A program made the position numbers and the translations under genes. This document shows positions 57,300 to 64,000 of a stretch of DNA of 64,000 nucleotides, piece by piece. The stretch lies in the NCBI GenBank assembly GCA_024305405.1, contig JAKNDB010000076.1, positions 62,001-126,000 of the forward strand. The letters are read 5' to 3'. Origin of the DNA: Dirofilaria immitis (taxonomy: Eukaryota; Nematoda; Chromadorea; Rhabditida; Onchocercidae). Each line of letters begins with the position of its first letter. Position 1 is the first letter of the stretch. The notes beneath the pieces were generated by a model. That model was not told the DNA's origin. It made no database searches and saw nothing but the letters and a program-made list of their open reading frames with translations.

Positions 57300-57995
57300 T
57301 TGAAGTTGTTTACAATTTTTAGTAATATTTATGATCTCGAACTGTTAGTTGGAAAATGTAAATTTTTAGGACTTTAATATTATATGGTAGCCAGTTAGTG
57401 CTACTGAAAGTAAACTCTACAAACGTTTATAACTTTCTAGAGTTTAATACTGTATTAGAGCCAGTATTGACAGACAGAGTTTAATATCGTATTACTTGGC
57501 ATTTCCGAAATATTCATATAATGCAGAAGTATATTAATTATCTCGATCGTAATTTTTAGTCTCTTACAACAAGTAAAACATCTTTTGAACAAGGAATCAA
57601 ACAGTTCAGTTTGTGAATATATGAGATTCGTTGGAGATATACTGCTGTCGCAAAGTTTTTTGCTTTTACTGAGAAATTAGAACTTGAATAGAGATTTTGT
57701 TGTGTAACGGAATTTTGTTATTGCGGACTTATTGCTGTAGCCAGGATACGCAAGATAGTTAACGATAATACAATTGATAGTTTGAACTTCTTTTTGATAG
57801 CAGAAAGTACCTAAGATTTGTTGATATGGGCTGGGAAACGCCGCTCGTCGAACTACCACCATAGCAAGAATGAAAGAATGAATGAATGAATTTCAACAGA
57901 TAATAAAAAGCTGTTTTACAGTGAAGATATTTGCAATATATTGGCAAGTATTTATAACTTTTCAAGAGTTCAGTATCGTATTGTAGGAAATAAAT
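57300..57995. repeat. Dispersed repeat family, copy 4
   Basis: 57690-57765 resembles 46328-46400. Nearby text repeats itself internally: GTTTATAACTTTCTAGAGTTTAATACTGTATTA-like blocks occur near 57425, 57475 and 57950. A short GAAT run lies at 57868-57890. Confidence 0.4.
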
Positions 57996-58833
57996 AGAAA
58001 TGATATTTATCTGCATCGTAGTCTTTTCCGGTGTTTTACTACTGAAGATGAACCGTGGTAGTCGGAGGTAAAGATGAAAGTTAAACATCATTCATTTATA
58101 TTCATCGTAAGTGACGATTCATTTATTAAAAATTATGTAATAAAATACTTCGATTATTTGAGCATATTTATGATAGAATTATTTTCATTTTCTCTACAGA
58201 CATATTTACGTAAACAATCTTTCAGATTTTCCAAAAAAATTAAGCAAATTCCTTTTTATAAGTACCATCTGTCGATAAAATATTTTATAGTATAAATATA
58301 GTCAGTTTATATCAAAATATTTTGTATAGCAAGAAAATTTCAGTACAAAGATCCTTTGCTCTATCGTCTTTCAATCTGCTAATAAGGCTTGTGTATACTT
58401 CAATCTCTTTCACGAGTTGTGTGGAATGATAAAAAATTTGACTTTGAGGTGATTCTTGAATCTAAACTATTTTCTATGCTGAATTTAAAACATGTGACGT
58501 GGAAAAACAAAAAAGGAACTGCTGGAATCCACGTTAACTGTGTGAAATATTAGGGAAGACTAAAGCTTATGTGCATCACTTGAAATATATTATCTGCCTC
58601 ATATCCTTTGCTCTGTCAACTAAATCAATTAATGTTGCAAGTCATAGCCCACTATTAACACCAAAATCGTACACTTGAAAAGAGGTCTTTTGGATTATAT
58701 GAGGCAGTAATAGCAATCGGTATCAGCGTCAGGAACAATTCAGTAATGAGAACGCTTCGAAGGCAGTAGGAACAGAACGAATCGATAATTTACCAAAATC
58801 TATAATTCAAGTGAATCGACTGTTGCATAGAAA

Positions 58834-58850
58834 CAGCAGCAGCAGCAGCA
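58834..58850. repeat. (CAG)n short microsatellite
   Basis: Five to six CAG units. No long open frame surrounds it. Confidence 0.9.
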
Positions 58851-59795
58851 AAAGGGAAGTGAAATAGCAACGGCCACAGAAGGAGGATACAATGTAAACA
58901 TTCAAACGATTGGTGGTATCCTTTATCATCATTGGCATTCCTCATTTAGTTTTTATTAAGTGCGCTACTGTCTAAAATATCGCGTAGGCTCAATAAAGAC
59001 TAGAAACATCAAAAGATTCAACTCATTTCATCTAACAAATGAAATTACTACAGGAATATACTCTCAATAGCACTTTTTCCACTATTATTTCAATATATTT
59101 CATGATTTTTATGTTATTTTTATTATTATTTAACCCGATAATCAATATGAAAATGATAAGAGCTAGTGTTATTAATTACTGGGATATTATTATATACAGT
59201 ATTTGTCATCCGTCATTCACGTAATTGTATTTTGTAATATTAAGAGAAATTGATTACTTCGATAATGATTGAGTCCAGACCGACAGAATTTTTTCATTTT
59301 TACTATTCATTTTCTATTTCAGTATATCAATTCAGTTTCTTTCAGTTTGAAACAGTTACTATGGAAGTGATTTGATCACTGACGGAAGATTTTTCTTATA
59401 CTGCCATTTTTATCAGTACTGATAATTTTCATATCAGAAGTAGCAAATTTTTTTTAAATTAAAAACAAAAAGCAAATTTCACTTTAGTCTTTTAAGTCTA
59501 AGAATAAAAATGAATTTTAGTTAATTTAAAAGCAACAAAAACTATACTTCCCTTCTTTGCCATGACGTTTATATTCATATAATAATAATTCAGCTGTAGG
59601 TAAGAAATGAAAACACAGGAATGTTGTGGGAGAAAAAGCGGAGATGATATGAGTAACGGGGTGCTAGTTGAATCACAAGCTTCTCGTTTTCATTGTCCAG
59701 TGCGCGATGTATCATCGTATTATTTGCCGTGGTGTGTAGTCATTCATATATTTGTAACATCTTCTCTCCTGTTCATATTTACGCAAATAAGGCAC

Positions 59796-59972
59796 AAATA
59801 TATATATATATATATTTGCATACATATATATATATAAACACACACACACACACACACATTAAAGTATACATAGATGCACATGCAATATAAAAATATACAG
59901 GAAGACATACAATGCACATATATGCAAATATATTCGCAGATGCACGCATATATATATATATATATATACATG
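59796..59972. repeat. TA and CA dinucleotide repeat cluster
   Basis: TA runs at about 59797-59815, 59825-59836 and 59947-59968, and an AC run at 59837-59858, embedded in ACATAT-rich text. Open frames in this area are products of the repeat. Confidence 0.95.
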
Positions 59973-61074
59973 GACACGCATATAAACACGTATGTATAAT
60001 GCAAGCATACAGAAGCATACTAATCGATTGTAAATGATAGGATTAATTATGGCTAATATTTTTGACAGACAGATTGAAAGTTTATTTTTATTTATGCTTA
60101 TATAGTACTTACATAGTATTTATATGAAATGATAAATATAAAATCTGATATTTTTGCTGGATTATATGTTTCACTGTATCCCTTATTGTTTTATACGCAA
60201 AAAAAATGATTTATTGCATATTTTAAAATTGATTAAATAATTATTTACTTTTTGAACGTTGTTTATTGTCTCTGAGAGCGTTATTTATTGCTTACGAATA
60301 TTATTTTTACTTAACTTGTAATTTTTATCTACTGATTTCAGAAGTCTATTATTGATAGAGCGGGAAGTATTAAAGATCGGAATGATGATAAACGAATTTA
60401 GCACACCTGCTCAGAAAGTAATTTTCTAGTGTCTTTTTTGACATTGTTTTTATTTTATGGTATGCATTTTAATATTTCATCAAATTTTTTTGAATATATT
60501 ACTTAACAAATTTGTACTATACTTACCTACACCATTAATGTTTTATGCATATAATAAATTGTTAGCAATGGGAATGAAATATGCGTAATTAAGTAGCGGA
60601 ATATGTATAATTATTTTTCATTTTTAGCACATTAATATTTTCGATTATATAAAAACTGATGATAAGCTTTTACTAGAAATACTTCCATAGGAAGTTTTCA
60701 ATTCACAAAAATTTTATATTGCTTTTATGTATTCAAAAAATAAGGTATTGCTGATTACTATCTACAGGAGTACCTTAATTGAAATATTAATTGTACGTAG
60801 GAAATTGAAATGGAAATTCTTTCTAAGATATTTTCTTATTTTGGAATTTGTTATTCAATGAATAAAAAGGAACGATAAAGAGGTTTTTATTTCGACTATG
60901 TCGATGACGTGGACTTGAAAACCAAATTCATTTTTTTGGCAGATCGTTGATAAGCGGTTCATCCTTCTTACGTATTTCTTTTTTGGTTATATAAATTAGG
61001 GCAATACTTTTCCTTTTAAGCGGAAATCTTAGATTATAACTTGAATATATCGGGAGTTTCAGATTGCTAATGAT

Positions 61075-63889
61075 ATGTATGGAACAAATGAATCAAGTAG
61101 CACTCCAACGTTTAACGATGATGACTGGGAAGCTATTTTTGGCACTGAGGACGAAATAGACGATGCGAAAAAGCCGAATCAGAATAGCGAACCAGACGCG
61201 GAGAAGCCAAAACAAAGTGGTAAATTAGACAGTCTCAACGAATTCGTATCTACAAAGACCAACGCTGAAGTGCCAACAGTTTATTCTCGGCAGTAAGCAA
61301 TTTCATAGAAATATGAGCTTTGTTTCAGTTGTATCAGGAGAATTCCGAATGTGCATTATCGAAAACTTACTATGAATTCTTTTTGCAATTCTTAACCAGC
61401 AGCTTTTCAAGACAAGAAAAGAATTTTGTTTTGTTAAAATAAACTAATTGCAACAGCATGACTTTTTTTACATTGTCTCAGTGCTTCAGGATTGCTTGTT
61501 CCTCAACGGGCACTGTCATGCCCGATAATAAATCAGAAATGTCTGCAGTAGCTCGAAAAGGCAAGATATCGTACATCCGGCGAAGCAAGCCCAGAGTACT
61601 TTGTCGAGCAGTCAGTTTATTATTGAATTGTAATTGAAAATGGAAAAACTAAAAAATAATGAGGATACGTAATAAAGGATTACCGTAGCGATTTTCTGAA
61701 GCGGTATGGAGGAAAGAAAAATGATGTGACAAATTGTTCAATACTTCTCTTTTGAAAATTTTTAGCTATAAGTACTTAAGAAGGGTAGGGCTATTCAAAT
61801 TTTTCTTTTCTTAATTATCGCATAATTGTTTGTCACTTTCAGTTATTTTAAAGAATGTGTTAATTTTAGTTTCCTAGCTTTCACGGCTGTAATTATACCG
61901 GGAAAAACTGTGTATTCGTTTATCATATGCTTCTTCTGTTAGTGCAAAAACTATGTTAAGTGTCATCGAAAGATATTTATCATACGATCATAATAAATCA
62001 ATACGTTTAATCGATTCATTAGTTGGATTCTGAATGTTTTAGATGATAGCATTTATAATTGATATTGTAATGAATTAATAAATTGATTATATTACAGTGG
62101 TTGTAATGGATTTGTGTATGAAACGTGAACAAAAACTTCGCGTGGAAGGTAACATTGTAGAAGCGAATGCATTAAACACCGTTGGTTTCTCTGTAATGAA
62201 TTTGATAGCAAAAGTGATGGATCTGCTGCAATCAAATGGTTTCTTTTCGGTTTGATCATTAAAAGATCTAGATCCTTGAATAAAAATTAAACTGTTTTTG
62301 AAATGGAGGAAATTTCGATTAACTTTTGTTGTAGCATGATAAATTTGAAATTCAGAATAATGTTTAGAATGCATACATGTTGGAAGTTTGATACTGGAAG
62401 CAGTAAAGGTATTAATGGATAAGGGATCAGATGATTGGGGAAGTTTGATATTATGTGCGGAAAGTATTCATGCATTAGTCGAGGAAGTACGATTAAAAAG
62501 TGCGGGTTTGATCAATGTGGAACAACCGAAAACGCTAAACAAAACTGAAAACAAGCTGGATAAGAAGGAACATGCAACGAAGGTTACTTACTAAATTTCT
62601 ACTATTTCCGCTATGCAGTTTAGAACAAGAAAGAATTTATAAGATCACATGCATTTGCATTTATTTTGAAAAAGAAAATAGAGAATTGTCCCATAAAATT
62701 GTGTGATAATAATAAAAAGCTTGAATGAATAGTTTACTATTTGTGTTCTCATAACAATAAAAAGCTTGAATGAATAATTTACTACTTCGTGTACAAAATG
62801 ATTGTTCATTAATCTAGTTAAGATTTTCAGACTGCGTCTATTGAATGAGTTTTCCACTAGAACATAATTTTACTATAACATTATATTGTAAAACAGATGG
62901 AAATGATTTAAGCAAGTATAAGGTAGCGTAATATCATTTACTGAATATTGGTATTGGCGTTATTAAAATGATTTTATTGTCCGCTTGATTATAGCTTTTG
63001 TATTTCGTTCGAATATTCGATGTTTAAATGTTTTATAGCAAATCATTGTTGCAAATATTATTGACAAAATCTGTTTATCGTTTAGTTGGCGAGAGAAAGG
63101 AAAAAAGAAAATGGGAAGCTGTATTTGCAAAAAAACAGCAGGAAGCTAACGAAAAACGTAAATGTCGTGTGATGCAACGAACTGAATCGCAGATAGTTCT
63201 TCATTCTTCAGTAGTTCATCAAGCAGCGAATTATTTGAACGCTACAAATGTATTTCAAAAATTTCTTTCAAGATGATCATTCTATTTCTATTTTTTAATT
63301 TATTCATTTATTTATCTTTTCTCCCAATTTCTGTTGTGTATTATTACGCAACTATGAATTTTCACTTTATGTAAACTCGGTAAATGCTGTTGTGCATTCC
63401 TATAAAAACTGCTCGTTTCGTATCCATTTTCTCAAATCAGTAATCTTTTGTTGATTGATTGTTTTCAGAGAGACGGAAGTGCAGTATTAATGGCCGCAAA
63501 TAAATTTAAAAATCGTCAGGAGGAACGACGATGGCAAACAAAAAAACCCTCATATTAATGAGGAGACTAGCTCTTCATCTCAGTCAAATGTTTCAGATAC
63601 GAATTTTCATGGTATGGTGGTTTTCAAATGTTTCTATAAATATTTATCCTTACAATTCAATTTGGACGTCTGGGAATATCTTGGATGATTTATGGAACAA
63701 TAATCAAGCAATCCTGATAATGACAGAACGCAATATACATTATTAAAGTTGCATGTATTGAAAATTGTTTTAGGCATTCCTAACTTGCCTGATGATAAGA
63801 GATTCATCGGACCGATAAGAGCTGAAGCTTTAATGGAGGGATGCGAAGAATCTGATTCAAGCAATTCGACTACTTTACCAGTATTTCCG
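61075..63889 (+). CDS. Unrecognised multi-exon gene, 3' end outside window
   Basis: My exons are 61075-61292, 61482-61610, 62098-62238, 62387-62582, 63086-63249, 63469-63611 and 63774-63889. The protein starts MYGTNESSSTPTFNDDDWEA with an acidic, low-complexity leader. It continues with a basic stretch (RKGKISYIRRSKPRVLCRA), helical segments (MDLCMKREQKLRVEGNI, MNLIAKVMDLLQSNG, LILCAESIHALVEEVRLKS), a charged coiled-coil-like part (WEAVFAKKQQEANEKRK) and a Ser-rich acidic part, then LPDDKRFIGPIRAEALMEG. No signal peptide or membrane segment is seen, so it is probably intracellular. One-base deficits appear at G-run 61518-61520, at A-run 63101-63106 and perhaps at the exon 2 donor; the A-run 63540-63546 is off by one or two. 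The start ATG is chosen as the first Met of the coherent frame. I do not recognise the family. Confidence 0.7.
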
Positions 63890-64000
63890 GTTTGTTACAA
63901 ATATGTATTTGATAAGGTTTTGGTTTTTTTTTTCATAGAAATTCTATTCGACGGCAAAAAATAATAATATGCAATTTTCGATTAATGATATAGATAAAAT

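Noticed and set aside
59744..60018. Open frames full of Tyr-Ile-Cys repeats
   Set aside because: Produced by TA/CA dinucleotide repeats.

Overview
This is AT-rich nuclear DNA of a nematode, most likely a spirurid or filarial species. The genes carry many short introns with nematode-style T-rich acceptors (TTTTAG, TTTCAG, TTTAAG). Collagen Gly-X-Y fragments sit behind short hydrophobic leaders, a clan CA cathepsin L-like gene is present, and a decayed BEL/Pao retroelement lies between genes. I cannot name the species from the sequence alone.

Layout: (1) 121-2605 (+) is the 3' part of a UTP20-like gene (ribosomal small-subunit processome). (2) 2.6-15.1 kb holds no intact gene, but has three decayed collagen-like copies, a copy of a dispersed repeat, and the left arm of a ~2 kb near-perfect inverted repeat. 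(3) 15170-15669 (+) is a small unrecognised protein gene, probably damaged or mis-sequenced. (4) 16374-24115 (-) is a 19-exon exocyst subunit EXOC3/Sec6 gene. (5) 26.0-30.1 kb is a decayed BEL/Pao pol relic. (6) 31271-33723 (+) is an intact seven-exon GAPDH gene with two GC-AG introns. (7) 34-42 kb holds two more collagen-like copies and the right inverted-repeat arm. (8) 42461-45544 (+) is a cathepsin L-like cysteine protease gene. (9) 46-59 kb is a gene-poor mosaic of diverged repeats. (10) 61075 to past 63889 (+) is an unrecognised multi-exon gene running toward the window edge.

UTP20, EXOC3, GAPDH and the cathepsin are unrelated single-gene functions (ribosome assembly, vesicle tethering, glycolysis, proteolysis). 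Nothing suggests an operon or a shared pathway.

The main results of the hunt are these. First, single-base deficits recur in homopolymer runs in at least four genes. Each one restores both reading frame and splice phase when one base is assumed missing, which points to base-calling under-count rather than pseudogenes. Second, a large inverted repeat brackets the EXOC3-GAPDH block and carries collagen relics on both sides. Third, two back-to-back perfect 8-bp hairpins share the same loop. Fourth, a 68-bp tandem duplication carries a GC-rich hairpin with a GAAA loop. I found no tRNA, rRNA, spliced-leader gene or CRISPR-like array.
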